From positions 6,125,501-6,189,500 of the forward strand of contig NZ_CP119422.1 in NCBI RefSeq assembly GCF_030506285.1: a stretch of 64,000 nt of DNA. The letters run 5' to 3'. Both the position numbers and the translations under genes were made by a program. The notes under the pieces were generated by a model, which saw only the letters and a list, made by a program, of their open reading frames with translations, was not told the origin of the DNA and made no database searches. Source of the stretch: Catalinimonas niigatensis. GTDB taxonomy: Bacteria > Bacteroidota > Bacteroidia > Cytophagales > Cyclobacteriaceae. The number at the start of each line of letters is the position of its first letter. Positions within the stretch are counted from its first letter, which is position 1. Positions 26,208-33,567 of the stretch are shown here, in pieces.

Positions 26208-26219
26208 TTGTATATACAA
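26208..26219 (-). promoter_or_regulatory. MarR autoregulatory palindrome
   Basis: TTGTATATACAA is a perfect 12-bp palindrome, 18 bases upstream of the MarR start. A near-copy precedes yceI. Function is inferred. Confidence 0.5.
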
Positions 26220-26260
26220 CGGTTAGATTGATAAAGAGTTTTGTCAGCAGTAAATTTTTT

Positions 26261-27205
26261 TTAATATTTTATAAAAGAATCAACCACTTCATTGTTTCCT
26301 ACACTTCTCATATGATGAGGAATATTTTGCAGAATACAACTTTCCAACTTGTCCAGCAACTTTTGTTTATAGTGTGAACGGCTAAATACCAGGCTAATTT
26401 CTCTTACTACCCTCTGACCACTAATGTTTTTAAGCATGTTCTCTTTCTGAGGATTCACGCCCAGCGTAGCCAGTTCGGGTATAAAAGTAAGTCCTCCCTG
26501 ATGCTCTACTATGCGCATCAGCGAAGCAATAGAATTGCTTTCATAAGTAAGTTTTTCGTGTTCTGTTTTTTTGCCCAGATGGCATAAGTCATTGACTTGA
26601 TTGCGAAAGCAGTTGCCCTCTTTTAAAAGCCAGAGGTCTTTGCCTGCAATCTGATCAAGCTGTACCGATGTTTTACGGTACCAGGGATGATCTTCTGACA
26701 CATAGATATAGAAATGCTCATAAAATAAGGCTTTAAAATGTAGCCCTTTACCCGACACAGGGGTTGCAATCATACCTGCATCCAACTTACCATCTTTGAG
26801 GCTACTTAGTACTTCTTCTGTAGTCAGTTCAGTAATATGTAGCTCAATCTCAGGATACTGTTCGTTGAATTGCCGGATAAACAGAGGCAGAAGATAGGGC
26901 GCCAGGGTAGGAATCATTCCTATTTTGAGTACTCCACTTTCATAAGCCCGCAGTTCTTCGGCCAGATTTTTCAGACCCTGTACAGAAAGTAATACTTCTT
27001 TGGCTTTCTCCAAAAAAGTCTTTCCTGCTTCTGTAACTCTCAGTGGTTTGTAGGTCCGGTCAAAGAGCATAAAGCCCACTTCTACTTCCAGGTTTTTGAT
27101 TTGCATGGTAAGCGCCGGTTGGCTTACATGCGAAGCATCGGCTGCTTTAATAAAGCTGGAATGTTGATATACCGACAGAGCGTATTGCAGTTGCTCAATA
27201 GTCAT
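26261..27205 (-). CDS. oxyR: LysR-type hydrogen peroxide regulator OxyR
   Basis: A 314-residue protein starting at ATG 27205; the longer frame upstream has no plausible start. It begins with the LysR winged helix (MTIEQLQYALSVYQHSSF, SQPALTMQIKNLE) and ends in the effector domain. Cysteines 199 and 208 (CFRNQVNDLC) fall at the same numbers and spacing as the redox pair of E. coli OxyR, so H2O2 sensing by disulfide formation is expected. It is divergent from dps, a known OxyR target. Confidence 0.93.
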   Translation of the reverse strand: MTIEQLQYALSVYQHSSFIKAADASHVSQPALTMQIKNLEVEVGFMLFDRTYKPLRVTEAGKTFLEKAKEVLLSVQGLKNLAEELRAYESGVLKIGMIPTLAPYLLPLFIRQFNEQYPEIELHITELTTEEVLSSLKDGKLDAGMIATPVSGKGLHFKALFYEHFYIYVSEDHPWYRKTSVQLDQIAGKDLWLLKEGNCFRNQVNDLCHLGKKTEHEKLTYESNSIASLMRIVEHQGGLTFIPELATLGVNPQKENMLKNISGQRVVREISLVFSRSHYKQKLLDKLESCILQNIPHHMRSVGNNEVVDSFIKY

Positions 27206-27229
27206 ACTATAAGTTTTTCTTATGCTAAG

Positions 27230-27253
27230 ATAAGAATTATCAATTATCCTTAT
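27230..27253. promoter_or_regulatory. Imperfect palindrome between oxyR and dps (possible OxyR site)
   Basis: ATAAGAATTAT (27230-27240) and ATTATCCTTAT (27243-27253) are inverted copies with nine of eleven pairs, two bases apart. OxyR sites are loose ATAG/CTAT-like palindromes, so this AT-rich element is a reasonable candidate for control of both genes. Confidence 0.4.
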
Positions 27254-27304
27254 ATAAAAGGGGCACGTATATTTAATTGTAAAGAAACTTAAAATTACTA
27301 AGCC

Positions 27305-27778
27305 ATGAATACTACCACAGCTAAGATAGATACTGCCATAAAAAATGAAAAACTGGTTAAGCAACTGAATCAATTACTGGCTGATTACCAGTTATATTAT
27401 CAAAATCTGAGAGGATTTCATTGGAATATCAAAGGACATCTTTTCTTTCATCTGCACGACAAATTTGAAGCACTGTATAGAGAAGCCAGTGAAACTGTAG
27501 ATGAGATCGCAGAACGTGTGCGTGCGTTAGGAGCTACTCCTTTGCATACGCTGGAAGATTATTTTCAGCAGGCGCAGTTGACTTCTGCCAAAGACATCAG
27601 CAACGGAGAAGAGGCTGTAAGTATTACGCTGAAAAATAGCCAGGTACTCCTTTATGATCTGAAAGAAGTATTGCAACTTGGAGAAGAGCTTAACGATGAA
27701 GCTACTATTACTTTGATCAGCGATTTAATTACTGGTACTGAAAAACGTATCTGGATGCTGAAAGCATTTTTGGGTTAA
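27305..27778 (+). CDS. dps: Dps family ferritin-like DNA-protection protein
   Basis: A 157-residue protein. The Dps signature YYQNLRGFHWNIKGHLFFHLHDKFEALYREASETVDEIAERV holds the ferroxidase residues (His, Asp and Glu across two subunits). These dodecamers store iron and use peroxide as oxidant, thereby protecting DNA. The N-terminus has a short Lys/Thr tail. It is divergent from oxyR and has a terminator 30 bases after its stop. Confidence 0.95.
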   Translation: MNTTTAKIDTAIKNEKLVKQLNQLLADYQLYYQNLRGFHWNIKGHLFFHLHDKFEALYREASETVDEIAERVRALGATPLHTLEDYFQQAQLTSAKDISNGEEAVSITLKNSQVLLYDLKEVLQLGEELNDEATITLISDLITGTEKRIWMLKAFLG

Positions 27779-27807
27779 TTAGTTATATAGTTTTAGTATT
27801 TGTTTGT

Positions 27808-27857
27808 AGATTGTTCTGCTTAAGACGGGGGTCCCAGGCAGGGCAATCTTTTTTTTA
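27808..27857 (+). terminator. Terminator of dps
   Basis: AGATTG (27808-27813) pairs with CAATCT (27844-27849), with CTGC/GCAG inside, followed by a T8 run. Confidence 0.7.
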
Positions 27858-27892
27858 TGCCTGCTCATTTATTATCCTTCACCAAACAGTTA

Positions 27893-27922
27893 TTTGCTTT
27901 ATGGGTTGAATTTGTACCTTTG
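27893..27922 (+). promoter_or_regulatory. Promoter of the carboxynorspermidine genes
   Basis: TTTG (27893-27896) and TACCTTTG (27915-27922) are spaced by 18 bases, the same arrangement as at proB. A leader of about 145 bases precedes the start codon at 28071; it contains CCTGAA/TTCAGG arms near 28040. No known riboswitch is recognised. Confidence 0.6.
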
Positions 27923-28070
27923 CGGCACATCATGCCATAAACTTTTAAGCAAAATGTAGAGTAAGTAGTTAAAAGCATGACATGATATAGGTTGCCTGAT
28001 AAGTCCGGGTAATCTTTCAACTTTTAACCTAGACCCTGAACAAGATTCAGGATAAACCATTTAACCGTTT

Positions 28071-29297
28071 ATGAGTAAAGTATTAATCATTGGAGCTGGG
28101 GGTGTAGGCAATGTAGTTGCCCATAAATGCGCCTCCGTGCCTGAAGTTTTTTCAGAGATAATGCTGGCCAGTCGCACCCTCTCCAAATGTGATCAGATTG
28201 CCCGTTTGGTGGCGGAAAAATACCCCCATGTCAAACCTATACAGACTGCCCAGGTAGATGCCGACAATGTGCCGGAACTGGTAGCTTTGATCAAAAAATT
28301 TCAGCCGGAGATGGTGATCAATGTGGCTTTGCCTTATCAGGATCTCACCATCATGGATGCCTGTCTGGAAACCAAGGTACATTATCTGGACACTGCCAAT
28401 TACGAACCCAAAGATGTAGCTAAGTTTGAATATAAATGGCAGTGGGCTTATCAGGAACGTTTCAAAGAAGCCGGGCTGATGGCTCTGCTGGGCTGTGGAT
28501 TTGATCCGGGCGTAACCGGCGTATTTACGGCTTATGCCCAGAAGCATCATTTTGATGAAATCCATTACCTGGACATCATTGACTGCAATGCGGGAGATCA
28601 TGGCAAAGCTTTCGCCACCAATTTCAATCCCGAGATTAACATTCGGGAAATTACCCAGAACGGACGTTATTGGGAAAAAGGAGAATGGAAGGAAACTCAA
28701 CCTCTGGAAATTCACCAACCGATCAACTATCCTGAAATTGGCCCTAAAGAGTCCTATTTGCTTTACCATGAGGAGTTAGAATCGCTTACCAAAAATATCA
28801 AGCACCTCAAGCGTGCCCGCTTCTGGATGACCTTCGGCCAGGAATACATCAAACACCTCACTGTGCTGCAAAATGTAGGTATGACCCGTATTGATCCGGT
28901 GAAATTCAATGGAGTAGATATCGTGCCACTGGAGTTTTTAAAGGCAGTACTGCCCGAACCCGGATCTCTGGGAGAAAACTACAAAGGACAGACCTCTATT
29001 GGCTGTCAGATCAAAGGTATCAAAGATGGCCAGGAGAAGACCTATTTTGTGTATAACAATTGTGACCATGCTGAGACGTACAAAGAAGTAAGCGCACAGG
29101 CCGTTTCTTATACTACCGGCGTACCTGCGATGATCGGTGCCATGATGATGCTGACGGGTAAGTGGAAAAAGGCAGGTGTGTACAATGTTGAAGAGTTTGA
29201 TCCTGATCCCTTTATGGAAGCACTTAACAAATATGGACTTGCCTGGCATGAAAACGTAAACGAACCACTGGCTTTTGACGATTATACCATAAATTAA
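28071..29297 (+). CDS. Carboxynorspermidine dehydrogenase (saccharopine dehydrogenase family)
   Basis: Condenses aspartate semialdehyde with a diamine (putrescine or diaminopropane) and reduces the product to carboxyspermidine/carboxynorspermidine. The 408-residue protein has the Rossmann start VLIIGAGGVGNVVAHK, DTANYEPKD and CGFDPGVTGVF, typical of the LYS9/saccharopine dehydrogenase-like branch. The next gene on the strand is the matching decarboxylase (nspC), which supports this specific role over lysine catabolism. It is first in the unit, behind a leader of about 150 bases. Confidence 0.88.
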   Translation: MSKVLIIGAGGVGNVVAHKCASVPEVFSEIMLASRTLSKCDQIARLVAEKYPHVKPIQTAQVDADNVPELVALIKKFQPEMVINVALPYQDLTIMDACLETKVHYLDTANYEPKDVAKFEYKWQWAYQERFKEAGLMALLGCGFDPGVTGVFTAYAQKHHFDEIHYLDIIDCNAGDHGKAFATNFNPEINIREITQNGRYWEKGEWKETQPLEIHQPINYPEIGPKESYLLYHEELESLTKNIKHLKRARFWMTFGQEYIKHLTVLQNVGMTRIDPVKFNGVDIVPLEFLKAVLPEPGSLGENYKGQTSIGCQIKGIKDGQEKTYFVYNNCDHAETYKEVSAQAVSYTTGVPAMIGAMMMLTGKWKKAGVYNVEEFDPDPFMEALNKYGLAWHENVNEPLAFDDYTIN

Positions 29298-29312
29298 CCC
29301 ACTAATAAGATA

Positions 29313-29338
29313 GGGGAGGCGAGAAGCCTTCCCTTTTT
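29313..29338 (+). terminator. Hairpin between carboxynorspermidine dehydrogenase and nspC
   Basis: GGGGAGGC (29313-29320) pairs with GCCTTCCC (29326-29333) over 8 bp with one G-U, loop GAGAA, then five T. It sits 15 bases before the nspC start codon, inside the expected operon. It could be a partial terminator that lowers nspC expression or a site that hides its ribosome binding region. Confidence 0.55.
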
Positions 29339-29352
29339 AATGAATATTTACT

Positions 29353-30492
29353 ATGTCTATCAATTTTAAGGAAGTACCTTCAGCCTGTTTTGTACTGGAA
29401 GAAAGCAAACTGCGTCGCAACCTGGAAATCATGAAGCGGGTACAGGATGCATCCGGCGTCAACATCATTCTGGCACTCAAAGGCTTTGCCATGTACAGTA
29501 CTTTTGGCCTGATCAAGCAATACCTGCATGGTACTACGGCTTCTTCTTTGCATGAAGCCCGGCTTGGTTTTGAGGAGTTTGGTGACGAAGTACATGCCTA
29601 TAGCCCGGCTTATTTTGAGGATGAATTTGATGAACTGATGCGCTACTGCAATCATATTACGTTCAATTCTCCAGCACAGTGGAACCGCTTTAAGTCAAAA
29701 ATACAGGAGGGTGAAAAGAAAATTTCCTGCGCCATCCGCATTAATCCTGAGTATTCGGAGGTAGAAACAGACCTCTATAATCCTTGTGCGATTGGTACCC
29801 GTCTGGGTGTAACTGCCGATCAATTGGGAGATACCTTACCGGAAGGCATTGAAGGCTTACATTTCCATACACTTTGCGAAAGCGACTCTTACGCTCTGGA
29901 GCGTACCTTAAAAGAGGTAGAAGCAAAATTCAGTCATCTGCTCAGGCAGGCTAAATGGTTGAACATGGGCGGTGGGCATCTGATGACCCGCGAGGGCTAT
30001 GACATTGAGCATCTGATAGGTTTGATCAAATATATGCGGGAAAAATATAATATCAATATTATTATGGAGCCTGGATCGGCAGTAGCCTGGGATACCGGTT
30101 ACCTTATCGCTACCGTACAGGATATCATTGAAAGCAAAAGTGTGCATGCAGCGATTCTTGATGTAAGCATAGCTGCGCATATGCCTGATTGTATAGAGAT
30201 GCCTTATAAACCCAAAATTCTGGGTGCAGAAGATGCCCGAGCTGGCCATCCGGCTTACCGTATCGGGGGTACTACCTGTCTGGCCGGAGATTATGTTGGA
30301 GATTATTACTTTGAAAAAAGCCTTCAACCTGGAGATAGGCTGGTTTTTAACGACATGATGCATTATACGATGGTAAAAACCACTACCTTTAATGGCGTTA
30401 GACACCCTTCAATTGGTATCTGGCACGAGGATGATACTTTTGAGTTGGTCAAAACCTTTGGCTACGAATCTTATAAGCATAAGCTTTCTTAA
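29353..30492 (+). CDS. nspC: Carboxynorspermidine decarboxylase
   Basis: PLP-dependent removal of the carboxylate to give spermidine or norspermidine. The 379 residues match this alanine racemase-fold decarboxylase. The PLP lysine lies in LALKGFAMYSTFG; other signs are SLHEARLGFEEFG, GLHFHTLCESD and GGTTCLAGDYVGDY with the catalytic cysteine. The preceding gene makes the substrate. The two are the alternative polyamine route widespread in Bacteroidota and Vibrio. Confidence 0.95.
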   Translation: MSINFKEVPSACFVLEESKLRRNLEIMKRVQDASGVNIILALKGFAMYSTFGLIKQYLHGTTASSLHEARLGFEEFGDEVHAYSPAYFEDEFDELMRYCNHITFNSPAQWNRFKSKIQEGEKKISCAIRINPEYSEVETDLYNPCAIGTRLGVTADQLGDTLPEGIEGLHFHTLCESDSYALERTLKEVEAKFSHLLRQAKWLNMGGGHLMTREGYDIEHLIGLIKYMREKYNINIIMEPGSAVAWDTGYLIATVQDIIESKSVHAAILDVSIAAHMPDCIEMPYKPKILGAEDARAGHPAYRIGGTTCLAGDYVGDYYFEKSLQPGDRLVFNDMMHYTMVKTTTFNGVRHPSIGIWHEDDTFELVKTFGYESYKHKLS

Positions 30493-30505
30493 AAGGCCCC
30501 GATGT

Positions 30506-30553
30506 AAACAGAAAAATCTTCATTCAGCTCAGCGGATAAAGATTTTTCTGTTT
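30506..30553 (+). terminator. Long AU-rich hairpin after nspC
   Basis: A perfect 15-bp stem (30506-30520 with 30539-30553) starts 14 bases past the nspC stop. The T run lies inside the distal arm, so it is not textbook, but it should end or stabilise the transcript. Confidence 0.5.
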
Positions 30554-30621
30554 CAGAAGAAATATAAGAAATTTCATGTTAAATTTTTATATTCGTTGGA
30601 CAACAACCAAATAACAATCCC

Positions 30622-31011
30622 ATGATGCGAAAACACATTGAAATTCTGGCTTATCTCAACATAGTCTTGGGTGCAATTACTGCCTTTGGCGGATTGGTTC
30701 TTGCCTTTGTCGTCGCGGGTAGCGGTCTGATTTCCGGTGACGAAACTGCCATGTGGGTAACTTCACTGATAGGAGGCGGTCTGGGCTTCTTTATCGCAGC
30801 AATGGGCGCTGTAAGCATTTTGGGAGGTTGGGGTTTACTTAAGCGGCAGGAATGGGCGCGTATTCTCATCATTATCTTAAGTATTCTTAGCTTACCCGCT
30901 TTTCCGGTAGGTACAGCACTGGGTGCTTATGGGCTCTGGGTATTATTCAGTGAAGAGGCGAAGCTGGAATTTAATTCCCATATACAAGCAGGAAAAAGCC
31001 AGGGTATTTAA
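30622..31011 (+). CDS. Small four-TM membrane protein
   Basis: A 129-residue protein with about four hydrophobic segments (residues 8-35, 45-70, 82-98 and 99-112) and a charged linker in GLLKRQEWAR. The LNIVLGAITAFGGL and GWGLLKRQEWARILIIILS pattern recurs in small uncharacterised membrane proteins of many bacteria. No enzyme motif or signal peptide is visible. I do not know its function. It converges on a secreted-protein gene with a shared terminator. Confidence 0.65.
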   Translation: MMRKHIEILAYLNIVLGAITAFGGLVLAFVVAGSGLISGDETAMWVTSLIGGGLGFFIAAMGAVSILGGWGLLKRQEWARILIIILSILSLPAFPVGTALGAYGLWVLFSEEAKLEFNSHIQAGKSQGI

Positions 31012-31015
31012 AAAA

Positions 31016-31042
31016 AAAACGGACATCCTGTATGCCCGTTTT
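31016..31042. terminator. Bidirectional terminator
   Basis: AAAACGG (31016-31022) pairs with CCGTTTT (31036-31042), extended by CAT/ATG. It serves the plus gene ending at 31011 and the minus gene ending at 31072. Confidence 0.6.
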
Positions 31043-31071
31043 ATCTTATGTCATGTTCACAAAAGAATGCC

Positions 31072-31641
31072 TTACATATCTTCAGAAGAAGTATGGGTTA
31101 ATAGGCCTTTCTCATCAAACAGAAGCACGAAGCCTCCATCCATTTCAATTTCATAGTACGTATCCACATTATTTGGTTTCTGCTTTTGAGTTACCTGACT
31201 TTCACTGGTAGGGTCTGTATCTTCTGTCATATCAGTGTCCGTTGCATTTTCCTGAGCAGTTCCTTCCTGTTGTTTTGGCAGATCCTCATAAGTATCCTGA
31301 TAGTAAGTCTCGTTGATATCCATGTTTTCATTTCTCATTCTATAAGGACGCAGGCTACTGGTAGAGTCTGAAGTTCTTAATGTACTATCAGTTACGGTCT
31401 CTTTACCGGGTACTATATCTACCTTGTAAATGGCAATCATATCCATCTCCTTATACTTGCTGGACTGTAAGCTGTCCATAACTTCTGCCGGTAGTTCGGC
31501 AGCATCTATCTGGGATCTTCCGACAGCTTCGCCTATATAAATATTAGTACTATCCGGACTGGCCTGATCCTGCGCATGCAGGCTGGTTGCACCAAGCAGC
31601 GTTAGTGCAAAAAAAATGACCTTACTTTTAATCGGTTTCAT
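31072..31641 (-). CDS. Secreted PepSY-like protein with acidic low-complexity insert
   Basis: A 189-residue protein with a signal peptide cleaved after LHA (residue 23). A folded start (RSQIDAAELPAEVMDSLQSSKY, then IAIYKVD) is followed by about 80 residues rich in Thr, Ser, Glu and Asp, and a final strand pair (YYEIEMDGGFVLLFDEKG). The first and last elements match those of the secreted protein at 12206-12733, but the low-complexity block lies between them instead of before them. So the two share a PepSY-like core. Function unknown. Confidence 0.7.
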   Translation of the reverse strand: MKPIKSKVIFFALTLLGATSLHAQDQASPDSTNIYIGEAVGRSQIDAAELPAEVMDSLQSSKYKEMDMIAIYKVDIVPGKETVTDSTLRTSDSTSSLRPYRMRNENMDINETYYQDTYEDLPKQQEGTAQENATDTDMTEDTDPTSESQVTQKQKPNNVDTYYEIEMDGGFVLLFDEKGLLTHTSSEDM

Positions 31642-31837
31642 ATTTTAATTACTTTAAGTTAAAAAAGTTACCATCATAGCTATTTTTAAATAAGATAAAT
31701 TAAGCCTCAAATGTTTTAAAAACCATTTTCTTTCTTCATCAGTACATGATGATTCTTGAATTCTTCCACTATCTTATGTATCAGTAGTAGTTCTTGTTTT
31801 TAAGTTTTTCTAAAAAGTGGTATACTTGAAAAATACA

Positions 31838-32809
31838 ATGAAAAATATGCACAACCGACGAGATTTTATACAAAAAACATCATTACTTACAGCAGCCGTT
31901 GCGCTTGTTCCACTGACTAATCTTATGTCAAAACCGGCTGGCAAGGCTGCTGCCAGACAGTTTAGTATGCAATTGGACGGAGGATCAATTGGTGTTGATG
32001 CCGGACAGTTAGAGCTTATCGCATTAGCCCATAAATATGGGTTTGAATCAGTGACCGCCCACTCAGCCTATCTGGCTGATATTTCTTCTTCTCAGAGAGA
32101 AGCATTGTTAGCGGACATGAAACAAAAGAACTTGATATGGGGTAATGCAGGCCTTCCCGTACAATTCCGTACTGACCGTGCTACTTTTGAAAAAGACATG
32201 CAGACGCTGCCCAAGCATGCAAAAGGATTGCAGGATGCGGGTGCTACCCGGGTCACTACCTGGATTATGCCTAATCACCCTTCGCTCAACTACCTGCAAA
32301 ATTTTAGAGAACATGCTGTTCGCCTGCGGGAAGTTGCTAAAGTATTAGGAGATCATGGTTTGCGTCTTGGCCTTGAGTATGTGGGGCCTAAAACGCTGCA
32401 AATTGCCAATGAATTTCCCTTTATGCGTACGATGGCTGAAACTAAAGAGCTTATAGGTGCTATCGGAACCTCTAACGTTGGTGTGGTACTGGATAGCTTT
32501 CACTGGTATACTGCAGGCGAAGATGTAGATGACATTTTGACCTTGACTAATCAGGATATAGTCGCCTGTGACCTTAATGACGCACGTTCTGGATTAAACA
32601 GAGAAGAGCAGGTAGATGGAAAGCGAGAGCTTCCGTTAGCTACCGGGGTAGTAGATGCCAAAGGATTTTTGGAAGCCCTCGTCAAGATTGGTTTTGACGG
32701 TCCTATTCGAGCCGAGCCATTTAATCAGGAATTGCGTGATATGGAAAATGAAGCAGCCGTGAAAAAAACATCAACTGCAATGAAAAAAGCTTTTGATCAA
32801 ATAGCTTAA
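31838..32809 (+). CDS. Tat-exported sugar phosphate isomerase/epimerase-like protein
   Basis: From ATG 31838, 323 residues. A GTG seven codons upstream is a possible longer start. The N-terminus has a twin-arginine motif (NRRDFIQKTSLLTAAVALVPL), so it should be exported folded. The body is an AP-endonuclease-2/xylose isomerase-like TIM barrel: YGFESVTAHSAYL, GLEYVGPKTLQ, GVVLDSFHWYTAGEDVDD and PIRAEPFN give the metal-binding Glu, Asp and His. Such proteins isomerise sugars or related polyols; substrate unknown. It is single, with its own terminator. Confidence 0.8.
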   Translation: MKNMHNRRDFIQKTSLLTAAVALVPLTNLMSKPAGKAAARQFSMQLDGGSIGVDAGQLELIALAHKYGFESVTAHSAYLADISSSQREALLADMKQKNLIWGNAGLPVQFRTDRATFEKDMQTLPKHAKGLQDAGATRVTTWIMPNHPSLNYLQNFREHAVRLREVAKVLGDHGLRLGLEYVGPKTLQIANEFPFMRTMAETKELIGAIGTSNVGVVLDSFHWYTAGEDVDDILTLTNQDIVACDLNDARSGLNREEQVDGKRELPLATGVVDAKGFLEALVKIGFDGPIRAEPFNQELRDMENEAAVKKTSTAMKKAFDQIA

Positions 32810-32832
32810 TAAAGTATTTTCTGGGATACTTC

Positions 32833-32863
32833 AGGGTAGTTTGGGGTTAAACTACCCTTTTTT
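32833..32863 (+). terminator. Terminator of the isomerase-like gene
   Basis: A perfect 10-bp stem AGGGTAGTTT/AAACTACCCT with loop GGGGTT, then a T6 run, 24 bases past the stop. Confidence 0.85.
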
Positions 32864-33100
32864 CTTATAATAGGTCAATAAATTGTATAGACATTTAATT
32901 ATTGAAATTATATAAGTAAACTTTACACGAACTTTCTTAACTTAGCAGCTGTTTTAAAAGTGTCATTTATCGCCATATTACATTTTTTAATGTAAAAACC
33001 ACAAGCTGTGCGAAAAAATATTCTTGTGTCCAAACCATATGAATGGCACATGAGAGTGGAGGAAATGACGATATTGTCTTAGAAAACATATTAATTTACT

Positions 33101-33496
33101 ATGGATACAGATACATTGATTACAAAAAAGGACAGCAAACAAATGAAATACCTACAGCAGGCTGTTCGTCTTTTGGAAAAGAGGGGGTACCGCGAAATTA
33201 AAGCTGAACTTCCTGATTATGAGTCACCTACCAGCTTTACCGAGAAGACTTCTGACAAATCTTATACACCCGATCTGACAGGACAAAAAGATCTTGGAAA
33301 AGATTATTTTCAGGTGGTAGAAGGTGATAAGAAAAATGTACAGGATGTGGTAAGTAAATGGAAGCTATTTGCCAATCTGGCCAAAATTAAAAATGGACAG
33401 TTCTATCTACTAGTGCCTTACGGAAGGAAAAAATATACTACAGAATTGATCCGGGAACATAATATAGAGGCTGAATTGATGAAGTTAGACAGATAA
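33101..33496 (+). CDS. Small hypothetical protein, nuclease-like pattern
   Basis: A 131-residue protein with no signal peptide or TM segment. The middle and end (TPDLTGQKDLGKDYFQVVEGDKKNVQ, KWKLFANLAKIKNGQFYLLVPYGRKK) resemble the core of restriction-like PD-(D/E)xK folds: an acidic PD, a strand with Glu/Asp-x-Lys-like residues and a helix starting with KW. The exact catalytic spacing is not convincing, so a nuclease role is only a suggestion. The protein looks intact and expressed: a clear terminator follows. Confidence 0.5.
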   Translation: MDTDTLITKKDSKQMKYLQQAVRLLEKRGYREIKAELPDYESPTSFTEKTSDKSYTPDLTGQKDLGKDYFQVVEGDKKNVQDVVSKWKLFANLAKIKNGQFYLLVPYGRKKYTTELIREHNIEAELMKLDR

Positions 33497-33521
33497 ATTC
33501 CGTATTCAATATAATATCAAT

Positions 33522-33550
33522 AAAAAGCCATCTTACCAAGATGGCTTTTT
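33522..33550. terminator. Bidirectional terminator
   Basis: A perfect 13-bp stem (33522-33534 with 33538-33550), three-base loop ACC, flanked by A5 and T5. It lies between the plus gene ending at 33496 and the minus gene ending at 33568. Confidence 0.9.
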
Positions 33551-33567
33551 TATTTTCGTACACTTTT

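Noticed and set aside
27206-27373. Longer N-terminus of OxyR
   Set aside because: It would overlap dps and the shared control region; the ATG at 27205 gives a normal LysR start and puts the cysteines at 199 and 208.
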